Part shown: positions 17,811 through 25,125 of the stretch, piece after piece | Layout: every line of letters begins with the position of its first letter | How positions within the stretch are numbered: position 1 is the first letter of the stretch | NCBI RefSeq assembly: GCF_006149005.1 | Contig: NZ_VBSL01000018.1 | Coordinates: forward strand, 1 to 64,000 | Length of the DNA: 64,000 nucleotides | Origin: Larkinella sp. C7 | Lineage (GTDB): Bacteria > Bacteroidota > Bacteroidia > Cytophagales > Spirosomataceae | Reading direction: 5' to 3' | Position numbers and translations under genes: made by a program | Notes under the pieces: generated by a model | The model's database searches: none | Told to the model about the DNA's origin: nothing | Seen by the model: only the letters and a program-made list of their open reading frames with translations

Positions 17811-17824
17811 CTAATGTGTTAGTT
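17809..17824. promoter_or_regulatory. BlaI operator 2
   Basis: AACTAATGTGTTAGTT, the same ACTAA-N4-TTAGT palindrome with one more matching base on each side, overlapping the -33 TTG. Confidence 0.7.
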
Positions 17825-17882
17825 TTTTGTTTGAAAAAAAGGTTTTGTTGGGTTATTTGGGGAACAAAGCGTGGAAAAACAT

Positions 17883-17902
17883 CCCCCGGCTAAAACCGGG
17901 GG
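17883..17902. terminator. GC hairpin after the alpha/beta hydrolase gene
   Basis: CCCCCGG and CCGGGGG (17883-17889 / 17896-17902) with a 6-base loop. It could end the minus-strand hydrolase gene (no T-run there) or be a REP-like palindrome; only one copy is seen here. Confidence 0.5.
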
Positions 17903-17933
17903 CTGATACTCTTTAATTTTATCGAGGATAAAC

Positions 17934-19034
17934 CTACTTCACTTCCCCCGCCAGGGGTTTTTGCCCCGCCTTCGCCCAGTTTCGCAGTTGATCGAAAACC
18001 GCTTCGGTCTGACTGGGAGTAAACCGGCAGTGGCCCTGTCCGTCGGTGAATTTCATGACAAAAAGCCGGTCGTTACCCGCTTGCCGGGCAATGGCGTCGT
18101 AGGCCGTGGCTTCTTCGGGCGGAATCAACTCGTCGTAGGTCGTGTGAACCAGCAAAACCGGATCGCTGATTTTGCCGCTAAACGTCGTGTAAGGCCCCAG
18201 GAACGTTCGGGCTTTGGGTTGGGCCGTCAGCCGGGTGGCTTGGCGGTTGACGAGTGCGTCGTCCGGAAAACCGCTATACAACAGGTTCGTATTGTCGAAC
18301 GGATTGCCACCGGCCTGCTGACTGATGTCGCGGTAGATTTCCTGAAAAAACGAGAGGACGCCCGGCAGGTCTTTGTATTTGATGGAAAACCGGCGGGCGA
18401 ATTGCTGGCCAGTCAGTGAGTCGGCCTGTAGTTTTTGCCGGATCGCATCCGGTGCTGTGGGAACGCCGGTTCCTGTTGCCAGCTTTTCCAATGCCAGCGT
18501 ATTGGGGAAAAGGCCGTCGAAGGTAACCAGAACCGCAAAAAGGTGTCTCTGCAACGATTGGTACAAATGGCCGGAGATGGGGCAAAAGGGCAGGGCACCC
18601 TGGTAATGCTGCGGGAATTTCTCGATGGTCGCCAGGGTGATCATGCCACCCATCGAATGGCCGGTAACAAACGTACTGTCGGGCTGTCCGTATTTTTTGA
18701 CGAAATACTGCCGCAGGGCTTCCGTATCGTCCACGCCTTCCGAAACGGCCCAGCCCTGCCGCCGGTAGGCCGACTGGGCCACGGCAAAGCCTTTCTTCAG
18801 GAAAGGGGCCATCCATCCGCCACTCAGGTTGCCCCGTTTGTTGCCGATCGTTTCATAGCCGTGCGCGTACATCAACAGGCGTTTGGGCGAACCGGTCTGG
18901 CCCCAGTTGGCAGGAAAGTCGATCCGGTAGCGGGCACCGCCAATGGTTCCCGTATCGACGCGGGCCTGCGAGGACGATTGCGCTAAAGCGTTCAGTGTAA
19001 GTCCGAAAAAGGCAAACAACAGGATGGATTTCAT
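17934..19034 (-). CDS. Secreted alpha/beta hydrolase
   Basis: 366 residues. Signal peptide about 1-18 (ending LNALAQ). The hydrolase core has LLMYAHGYETIGNKRG (oxyanion region, about 52-67), the nucleophile elbow VTGHSMGGMIT (about 145-155) with Ser in GHSMGG, an acidic residue in VHTTYDELIPPEEA and the final His in GQGHCRFT. The lid region is long. The family includes esterases and peptidases of Cytophagales with unknown substrates; the export signal suggests degradation of external esters or peptides. Stands alone. Confidence 0.88.
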   Translation of the reverse strand: MKSILLFAFFGLTLNALAQSSSQARVDTGTIGGARYRIDFPANWGQTGSPKRLLMYAHGYETIGNKRGNLSGGWMAPFLKKGFAVAQSAYRRQGWAVSEGVDDTEALRQYFVKKYGQPDSTFVTGHSMGGMITLATIEKFPQHYQGALPFCPISGHLYQSLQRHLFAVLVTFDGLFPNTLALEKLATGTGVPTAPDAIRQKLQADSLTGQQFARRFSIKYKDLPGVLSFFQEIYRDISQQAGGNPFDNTNLLYSGFPDDALVNRQATRLTAQPKARTFLGPYTTFSGKISDPVLLVHTTYDELIPPEEATAYDAIARQAGNDRLFVMKFTDGQGHCRFTPSQTEAVFDQLRNWAKAGQKPLAGEVK

Positions 19035-19187
19035 GATCGTTTAGGAAGGAATAGAGGAATAGCCAGTCGATTTACCAGAATGCATTCGAAAAAGCAAGAC
19101 CGTTTCCTCGAAACATGGCCCTGGATTTAGTTACCTTCCGAATCGCCAAGGTTTATGAGAAGAATGGCACCTTTTTTTGTTTGTTTG

Positions 19188-19201
19188 TTGTTCTAGAACA
19201 A
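19188..19201. promoter_or_regulatory. Perfect 14-base palindrome upstream of the LLM monooxygenase gene
   Basis: TTGTTCTAGAACAA reads the same on both strands and lies 127 bases before the LLM start, in the 293-base divergent gap with the hydrolase gene. Operator-like; no adjacent regulator. The rest of the gap (19035-19327) shows no clear element. Confidence 0.45.
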
Positions 19202-19327
19202 TAGAACTTATTTTTTGCCCCTAAATCCCCAGAGGATGGTCGGCCGCTGCCGGACTTTTAGCAGCTGGAAGATGCCGCGTCCAAGTCCCCTCCAGGGAAA
19301 CGGGGTTACGCATAACCCAAAGTAGAA

Positions 19328-20338
19328 ATGAAGTTAAGTGTTTTAGATCAGTCGCCCATTCGCAAAGGGAGCAACGCGCGGGAAGCTTTGCTGGAAACCG
19401 TGGCACTCGCCCAACTAACGGAAGAACTGGGTTACACCCGGTTTTGGGTTTCCGAACACCACAATGTGACCTCGCTGGCGGGCACAACGCCGGAAATCCT
19501 GATTGCTCACCTTGCCGGACAGACCCAAACGATCCGTGTAGGATCAGGCGGGGTGATGATCCCGCATTACAGCGCGCTGAAAATAGCCGAGAATTTTCGG
19601 ATGCTGGAAACACTTTTCCCCGGCCGCATCGATCTTGGCATGGGCCGCGCACCGGGCGGTGATCGGGTTACGGCCAGCATTCTGAACCCGACCAACACCT
19701 TCAGTGAGCAGGATCTGGTGCAGCAACTGTTTGATTTACAGAATTATTTAAATGATCGGTACGCGCCGGGCAGCGTTCAGGCCAAGGTGCGGGCGATGCC
19801 GATTCCGCCGTCGGTGCCGGAGCAGTGGATGTTAAGTTCCAGCGGTCACAGCGGTTTGCTGGCGGCTCATTTTGGCATGGGATTTTCGTTCGCCCATTTC
19901 ATCAACCCCCACGGCGGGCCGGAAGCCATGCAGCAATATCGTGCGCGGTTTCAGCCTTCCGAGAACCTGGAAGAACCGCAGACCAACGTCGCGTTTTTCG
20001 TCTTCTGTTCCAACGACCCCGAAACCGTACACCGGCAGCAGGCCATGATCGACTACCGGTTTTTGCAATACGAAACCCGGGGCAAAGTAGATCCGTTCGA
20101 CTATAATGATCTGAAAACCGTCACGTATTCGCCGGGCGAGGAAGCGCGCATTCAGCACAACCGGCAGCGGATGATTATGGGCAATGCGGAGGAAGTGAAA
20201 AAACAACTGCTGAGGTATGCCGATCAATACGAAGTCGATGAACTGATGCTGGTCAACGTGGGTTCCGAACTTGAAGAGCGCCTGGAGTCGTATCGGCTGC
20301 TGGCGGAGGTGTTTGAGTTGAAGGGTGTAGTCGCTTGA
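19328..20338 (+). CDS. LLM-class flavin-dependent oxidoreductase
   Basis: 336 residues, full length for the luciferase-like monooxygenase family. The start KLSVLDQSPIRKGSNAREAL is typical, as are LGYTRFWVSEHHNVTSLAGT (about 35-54), GSGGVMIPHYSALKIAENFR and RIDLGMGRAPGGD. These proteins use reduced flavin (FMNH2 or F420-type) on small substrates; this branch (YhbW/MsnO8-like) has no firmly known substrate. Alone, convergent with a sorbosone-dehydrogenase-like gene across a period-7 hairpin. Confidence 0.93.
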   Translation: MKLSVLDQSPIRKGSNAREALLETVALAQLTEELGYTRFWVSEHHNVTSLAGTTPEILIAHLAGQTQTIRVGSGGVMIPHYSALKIAENFRMLETLFPGRIDLGMGRAPGGDRVTASILNPTNTFSEQDLVQQLFDLQNYLNDRYAPGSVQAKVRAMPIPPSVPEQWMLSSSGHSGLLAAHFGMGFSFAHFINPHGGPEAMQQYRARFQPSENLEEPQTNVAFFVFCSNDPETVHRQQAMIDYRFLQYETRGKVDPFDYNDLKTVTYSPGEEARIQHNRQRMIMGNAEEVKKQLLRYADQYEVDELMLVNVGSELEERLESYRLLAEVFELKGVVA

Positions 20339-20343
20339 TCAAG

Positions 20344-20450
20344 CGGTTTCCTCACTTCGTTATTCAATATTCGATGTTACATGATTTTGTACACTCAATA
20401 CCGAATAATGAATACGAAATATCGAATAACGAAGTGAAAAAGGAACCGTA
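20344..20450. repeat. Period-7 inverted repeat between convergent genes
   Basis: Left arm from about 20344 with seven-base units (CACTTCG TTATTCA from 20353); right arm 20401-20450 reads, on the other strand, CACTTCG TTATTCG and four more seven-base units. Arms match over about 30 bases with a few differences. It fills the gap between the LLM gene and the gene ending at 20454. Confidence 0.8.
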
Positions 20451-20453
20451 AAC

Positions 20454-21731
20454 CTATTTTTTCTTGTACGCAATCCGGAAAATTGTTCCGCCCAGATCGT
20501 CGGAAACGTACAGCGAGCCGTCAGGCCCTTGCGCCAAGCCGCACGGGCGGTGTTGGACGGGGCCGGTTGGTTTGGCTAAGTCGATACCGGCAAAATTGTC
20601 GGCAAAAATTTCCCAGGCTCCCGACGGTTTGCCGTTTTTAAACGGCACAAACGCGACTAAATAGCCTTTTTGCAGTTCCGCCGACTGGCTGTGGAAGGCG
20701 ACAAAAGCGCCATTGCGGTACTTTTCGGGAAACATCGTGCCGGTGTAAAACAGCAAACCGTTCGGGGCCAAATGCGCCGGGAAGGCCACCACGGGGTTCA
20801 TGGCTTTTTCGCCACCGGTTTTTTTACCGTCCCCGCCGTATTCGGGCGCCAGAATTTTCTTCTTCTGAATGTGGTCATAATACACATACGGCCAGCCGCC
20901 ATCCGATCCTTTTTTTACTTCGTACATGGTTTCGGCCGGTAATTCCGCGCTGTGTTTGGGCGTATAATATTCCGGATAGAAATCATGGAACTTGCCGCGC
21001 CCGTGCTGTACGACGAACAACGAGTTCGTTTTGGTGTTCCAGTCCAGGCCGACGGTGTTTTTCAAACCCGTCGCAAACCGGACGCCATCGCTGTACGACT
21101 GGTTGAGCCGGTTGGTTTTGAACTGCCAGATGCCAGCGGCCGAATCCAGCAACGGACACGGCATCAGCCCTTTGCCGGTTCCGGCCTGGCGGCAGGCATC
21201 ATTGTCCGACGCCACGTTGACATAAATCATCGACTGGTTATCGACCGCAATCGATTTGGACTGATCGCGTTCTTTCAGCCGCAGACCTTCCACAATTTTT
21301 TCCGGCTGGTCCGGCTGCATCACCTCGCCTTTTTCATTCAACTGATACCGATAAACGCCACTGTTGGACGATGCGTACAGATAATCGTCCTTGATAAAAA
21401 TGCCCGTGCCGGGATAATCGCCAAAACCGGTTTGTTCGTCGATCACGCCGTCTTTGTTGGTATCCCGAAGCCGGTAAATGCCTTTACCATCTTTCAGTTT
21501 TCCCAATTTGACGTAGATGTCGCCGTTTTTGCTGACGGCCATGTGCCGGGCCGCGCCCAGATCCGTGGTCAGGATGGAAGCCGAAAAACCGGCAGGGAGT
21601 TTGATCGCCGATGGTTCCACGGTTTTGCTTTTTGGGGTTGAAGAAGCGGGCGTGTCGCCGGTGGCCCAGACCGGATGAAAGCCTGCCAGTGCGCTAACCA
21701 GACAGATGGTCCGGATAAATGTTCTTTTCAT
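20454..21731 (-). CDS. Sorbosone-dehydrogenase-like (PQQ-type) propeller protein, secreted
   Basis: 425 residues with a signal peptide (about 1-24, ending HPVWA). The propeller shows ARHMAVSKNGDIYV (about 60-73), a calcium-loop-like DTNKDGVIDE (about 89-98), AGIWQFKTNRLNQ, DGGWPYVYYD and the C-terminal HRPCGLAQGPDGSLYVSDD (about 396-414). Members oxidise sugars or aldoses in the periplasm, but many Cytophagales copies are uncharacterised. Divergent from a class C-like serine hydrolase gene. Smaller than, and not closely similar to, the propeller protein at 1-2961. Confidence 0.88.
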   Translation of the reverse strand: MKRTFIRTICLVSALAGFHPVWATGDTPASSTPKSKTVEPSAIKLPAGFSASILTTDLGAARHMAVSKNGDIYVKLGKLKDGKGIYRLRDTNKDGVIDEQTGFGDYPGTGIFIKDDYLYASSNSGVYRYQLNEKGEVMQPDQPEKIVEGLRLKERDQSKSIAVDNQSMIYVNVASDNDACRQAGTGKGLMPCPLLDSAAGIWQFKTNRLNQSYSDGVRFATGLKNTVGLDWNTKTNSLFVVQHGRGKFHDFYPEYYTPKHSAELPAETMYEVKKGSDGGWPYVYYDHIQKKKILAPEYGGDGKKTGGEKAMNPVVAFPAHLAPNGLLFYTGTMFPEKYRNGAFVAFHSQSAELQKGYLVAFVPFKNGKPSGAWEIFADNFAGIDLAKPTGPVQHRPCGLAQGPDGSLYVSDDLGGTIFRIAYKKK

Positions 21732-21833
21732 GAAAGGGTTTAGTCGTTAAATGGGGAACCGTGAGTCTAAAGATTGCCAATTTCTGTGTATTTTGGCAAA
21801 ATCACTGGATAAAATCATACTATTCCTAAAAAC

Positions 21834-23438
21834 ATGACCTTAAATCGTCGAATTTTCCTCCATCAACTGGGTCTGGGCGTTGCGGGCCTGGGTCTGATCG
21901 GCTCCCTGCCGACGACGCTCCGGGCGGCTCCGCTGCGTTCGTTCCGGCTACCCCGCAGCCTGCCCGAAGCACAGGGCGTGTCGTCGGCGGGTTTGCTGGA
22001 TTTTGTCAATGCCGTTGAAGCGGGGAAACTCAATCTGCACAGTCTGATGGTGGTGCGACATGGTCAGGTGGTGGCGGAAGGCTGGTGGGCGCCGTATGCT
22101 CCCGATCTCAAGCACACGCTGTATTCCCTCAGCAAGAGCTTTACGTCGTCGGCCATTGGCCTGGCGGTGGCCGAAAAGCGGTTGACGGTCGACGACAAGG
22201 TGGTTTCGTTTTTTCCAAATGAAGTTCCGGCTACGGTCAGCGCCAATCTGGCGGCCATGCGGGTGAAGGACTTGCTGACGATGGCAACGGGCCATGACAA
22301 GGATTCGACGGGTTCTCTTCGGGCCGACCCGGACAAGAACTGGGTGAAAGCCTTTCTGGCGCAGCCGGTCGAGCACGAACCCGGTACGTTTTTCGTCTAC
22401 AACAGCGGGGCTACCTATATGCTGTCGGCGATTATTCAGAAAGTGACGGGTCAGCCGTTGCTGGCTTATCTGAAACCCCGGCTTTTCGATCCGCTGGGCA
22501 TCGAAGGAGCCGATTGGGAAACCGACCCGAAAGGCATCGCGACCGGCGGCTGGGGGCTTCGCGTGCGTACCGAGGATATTGCGAAGTTCGGTCAGCTATA
22601 CCTGAAAAAAGGCCTCTGGAACGGCAAGCGGATTTTGCCCGAAGCCTGGATCGAAGACGCTACCAAATTCCAGATTCAATCGAAAGGCGGCTCGCGCCCG
22701 AAGGAAGAAAACGACTGGCTGCAAGGCTACGGTTATCAGTTCTGGCGGTGCCGCAACGGCGCGTACCGGGGGGATGGTGCCTACGGCCAATATTGCATTG
22801 TGATGCCTGAAAAGGACACGGTGATTGCCATTACGAGCGAAACGAGTGACATGCAGGGCATTCTGGATCAGGTCTGGAAGCACATTCTGCCCGGCATTCA
22901 GCCGGAGGCCATCGCGGCCAAACCGGCGGTTCCGCTGAAGCAGAAATTAGCCACGCTGGCGTTGCCGCTGCCAACCGGACAAGCCACTTCGCCGACGGTG
23001 GCGCGGGTGACGGGAAAACCGTATCAGATGGCCGACAATTCGTTGAACATCAAACGGGTTTCGCTGGCTTTTCAGAACGGTTCCTGCGTCTGTACGCTGC
23101 ACGACGACCAGGGCGAACACCGGGTGGTTTGTGGTTTGGGGAACTGGAAAGAAGGAGAATCCAATTTGTCGACTGTTCCGCTGAAACTTGTTCCGACGGC
23201 AGTGCCGAAGGAGACCAAAACGAAACTGGCCGGGAGTGGTGCCTGGAGCGACGAAAATACCTTCACGATGACGTGGCGGTTTATCGAAACGGCCCATTAT
23301 GAGAACGTAACCTGCCGGTTTTCGGGCGACGATCTGCGGCTTGAATTCCAGAAAAGCCTGGCGGTTTTGTCAAATACCAAAGACCCGCGCCCGGTGCTGG
23401 AAGGAAAGCTGATGGGGGCGGTTTCGCAAGGGAAATAA
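21834..23438 (+). CDS. Serine hydrolase, beta-lactamase class C-like, Tat signal
   Basis: 534 residues. The N-terminus has a twin-arginine signal (NRRIFLHQLGLGVAGLGLIG). The hydrolase domain has the SxxK motif in LYSLSKSFTSSAIGLA (about 99-114, nucleophile Ser in SKSF), the Tyr motif in FVYNSGATYMLS (about 187-198) and a C-terminal beta-rich extension (about 400-534) of unknown function. Family members are esterases, D-amino peptidases or true beta-lactamases; activity here is not predictable. Export as a folded protein by Tat is inferred. Stands alone. Confidence 0.9.
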   Translation: MTLNRRIFLHQLGLGVAGLGLIGSLPTTLRAAPLRSFRLPRSLPEAQGVSSAGLLDFVNAVEAGKLNLHSLMVVRHGQVVAEGWWAPYAPDLKHTLYSLSKSFTSSAIGLAVAEKRLTVDDKVVSFFPNEVPATVSANLAAMRVKDLLTMATGHDKDSTGSLRADPDKNWVKAFLAQPVEHEPGTFFVYNSGATYMLSAIIQKVTGQPLLAYLKPRLFDPLGIEGADWETDPKGIATGGWGLRVRTEDIAKFGQLYLKKGLWNGKRILPEAWIEDATKFQIQSKGGSRPKEENDWLQGYGYQFWRCRNGAYRGDGAYGQYCIVMPEKDTVIAITSETSDMQGILDQVWKHILPGIQPEAIAAKPAVPLKQKLATLALPLPTGQATSPTVARVTGKPYQMADNSLNIKRVSLAFQNGSCVCTLHDDQGEHRVVCGLGNWKEGESNLSTVPLKLVPTAVPKETKTKLAGSGAWSDENTFTMTWRFIETAHYENVTCRFSGDDLRLEFQKSLAVLSNTKDPRPVLEGKLMGAVSQGK

Positions 23439-23509
23439 GCGGGATGGAACTCAGGTGTTTAGTATGATCTGCCTCACTGGCGTAACCGGCGGTTGCGTTG
23501 AAAGTCTGC

Positions 23510-23537
23510 AGAGGCTGTCTCAAAAGGGGCGGCCTCT
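23510..23537. terminator. Weak terminator-like hairpin
   Basis: AGAGGC (23510-23515) and GCCTCT (23532-23537) followed by a T-rich run, between convergent genes. Confidence 0.4.
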
Positions 23538-23547
23538 TTCATTTTAA

Positions 23548-23904
23548 TCATTGTCCGAGGATTTTCTTCCGGTGATTGACACCCCAGGCATGCAGTTCCA
23601 TCATTACACTTTTCAGCGTGCGAGAATAATCCGTAGCGATGTATTCGATTAAAACCGGATACTCGTCATGGACAACGCGTTTGATTAACTGGTGCTCTTC
23701 CATGTCTTTCAATTCTTTGGAAAGCACCTTGGGATTGATTTTGGGAATGCTCGTCTCTATTTCCTTAAACCGCCGGTTGCCATGCATGATGGACGTCAAA
23801 ATCAACATCTTCCATTTGCCGCTAATAACATCCAGCGCATCCCGGATCGGGAGCATCTGCTCCAGACATTCAATGTGCTTCGTTTTGCCTTCCGTTAAAA
23901 TCAT
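23548..23904 (-). CDS. HxlR-family transcriptional regulator
   Basis: 118 residues. The winged helix-turn-helix is clear: MLPIRDALDVISGKWKMLIL (about 17-36), NRRFKEIETSIPKINPKVLS and LKDMEEHQLIKRVVHDEYPV. A single Cys near the N-terminus (about 13, HIECLEQ) is at the position used for redox or electrophile sensing in some HxlR proteins such as HypR; this is a family comparison, not proof. Divergent from a DoxX gene, with a 20-base palindrome between them, so it probably regulates both. Confidence 0.92.
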   Translation of the reverse strand: MILTEGKTKHIECLEQMLPIRDALDVISGKWKMLILTSIMHGNRRFKEIETSIPKINPKVLSKELKDMEEHQLIKRVVHDEYPVLIEYIATDYSRTLKSVMMELHAWGVNHRKKILGQ

Positions 23905-23940
23905 ACCGCTTACGTTAAGGTAACTGCTTACTTTTTGAAA

Positions 23941-23960
23941 GCAAAAGTAGTCACCTTTGC
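23941..23960. promoter_or_regulatory. Palindromic operator over the HxlR promoter
   Basis: GCAAAAGTAGTCACCTTTGC is an inverted repeat GCAAARGT-N4-ACYTTTGC. On the minus strand it contains the -7 element TACTTTTG (23949-23942), with TTG (23972-23970) 20 bases upstream, a canonical promoter for the regulator gene. On the plus strand CACCTTTG resembles a -7 for doxX. A bound dimer would block both. Confidence 0.65.
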
Positions 23961-23988
23961 CTAACGAACCAACTTCACGTTAAGCCTT

Positions 23989-24399
23989 ATGACCAGTCCG
24001 CCAAAAAAATCAAAAACTCTCCACAGTATCCTGTGGATTACTCAGGCACTGCTTGCCCTTCTCTTCATCGGCACGGGAATTTTCAAGCTGGTTACGCCCG
24101 TTTCTACAATCGCCGGGATGTGGCCCTGGGCGGGAGAATACCCGGATCTGCTTCGTGTAACGGGTGTTTTCGATCTAGCTGGCGGCATTGGCCTCATTTT
24201 GCCTGCATTTACCGGTATCAGGCCCGGGTTGACGGTATGGGCTGCATTGGGTTGCGCTGCGCTCCAGGTGAGTGCCATTGTCTTTCATTTTTCCCGTGGA
24301 GAGGCTGCCAACACGCCATTCAACTTTGTCATGCTGGCTTTCGTTCTTTTCGTTTTCTGGGGACGTGGTATGAAAGCATCGATCAACCCACGGACGTAA
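23989..24399 (+). CDS. DoxX-family membrane protein
   Basis: 136 residues with four membrane spans: WITQALLALLFIGTGIFKLV, FDLAGGIGLILPAFTGI, LTVWAALGCAALQVSAIVF and FVMLAFVLFVFW. This is the small DoxX/DoxD-like layout. Family members are linked to thiol or quinone redox processes or simply to stress; function is not settled. Divergent from an HxlR regulator, a common arrangement for electrophile or oxidative stress genes. Confidence 0.9.
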   Translation: MTSPPKKSKTLHSILWITQALLALLFIGTGIFKLVTPVSTIAGMWPWAGEYPDLLRVTGVFDLAGGIGLILPAFTGIRPGLTVWAALGCAALQVSAIVFHFSRGEAANTPFNFVMLAFVLFVFWGRGMKASINPRT

Positions 24400-24476
24400 G
24401 ACCAACCCTTTTTGGTTTCTAGGCCCGCTTTTTACACATTCGCCGAACGCGGCTTTCAAGGAAAATTTATCAACAC

Positions 24477-25121
24477 TCACAAACCCTGTTCATCGGCAAA
24501 CTGGATCAATTCGGCCAGGTTGTTGACTGCCAGCTTGTAATAGATATTCTTGCGGTGGATCTTAACGGTTTCGGTCAACAGGAAAAGCCGTTTGGCGATT
24601 TCAGGCGTGTCGAATCCCTGTTTCAGAAGCGTAATAATTTCAAGCTCGCGGGGCGATAGTTTAAACCGTTGCAGAAGATCATCTTCGGGGTGTAGCGTTC
24701 CGGCCTTGCTGCCCGATTTCGGGTCGAAGTACGGAATACCGTCGACGACGTTTTGCAGGCAGGTGAACAGTTCCTGCTGGGAAGCACTTTTCAGGAGATA
24801 ACCGGCCACACCGATGCCTTTCAGTTCATCGACAAACGTCTGGTAACTGTACATCGAAATGATGATGACCCGGACCTGCGGAAACGCCTGAACGACCTCG
24901 CGGGCCCTATTCAGCCCAATTCGGTTGGGCAGGTTGATGTCCAGCAGAACCAGATCAGGGTGTACGTTCTGAATGGCCGGCAGGATGCCCGCTCCGGTAT
25001 AGACCTGATCGACCACCTGATAGCGCGAGCCAACCGACCGGAGCAGGCTGCGTAAGCCATCGTTAAACACTTGATGGTCGTCGGCAATCAGAATGGTGAT
25101 CGGTTTAACAGCAGAAGCCAT
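24477..25121 (-). CDS. LuxR/NarL-family response regulator
   Basis: 214 residues from the ATG at 25121 (MASAVKPITILIADDHQVF). A start at 25172 is open but would lie in the kinase gene. The receiver domain has the acidic pair in IADDHQVF and the phosphoacceptor Asp in LVLLDINLPN; the C-terminal LuxR helix-turn-helix (about 150-214) has LSPRELEIITLLKQGFDTPE and VKIHRKNIYYKL. It starts 4 bases after the stop of the propeller kinase and is surely its partner, controlling DNA targets not visible here. Confidence 0.94.
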   Translation of the reverse strand: MASAVKPITILIADDHQVFNDGLRSLLRSVGSRYQVVDQVYTGAGILPAIQNVHPDLVLLDINLPNRIGLNRAREVVQAFPQVRVIIISMYSYQTFVDELKGIGVAGYLLKSASQQELFTCLQNVVDGIPYFDPKSGSKAGTLHPEDDLLQRFKLSPRELEIITLLKQGFDTPEIAKRLFLLTETVKIHRKNIYYKLAVNNLAELIQFADEQGL

Positions 25122-25125
25122 GCAT

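Noticed and set aside
17883-17902. CCCCCGG/CCGGGGG palindrome as part of a REP/transposase element
   Set aside because: Only one copy in the window and no transposase gene; kept as hairpin only.
19202-19327. Possible tRNA or small RNA gene
   Set aside because: No cloverleaf, no CCA or T-loop sequence found by eye.
20344-20450. Period-7 repeats as a CRISPR or tandem-repeat array
   Set aside because: Units are seven bases, imperfect and paired in inverted arms; no spacers, no cas genes.
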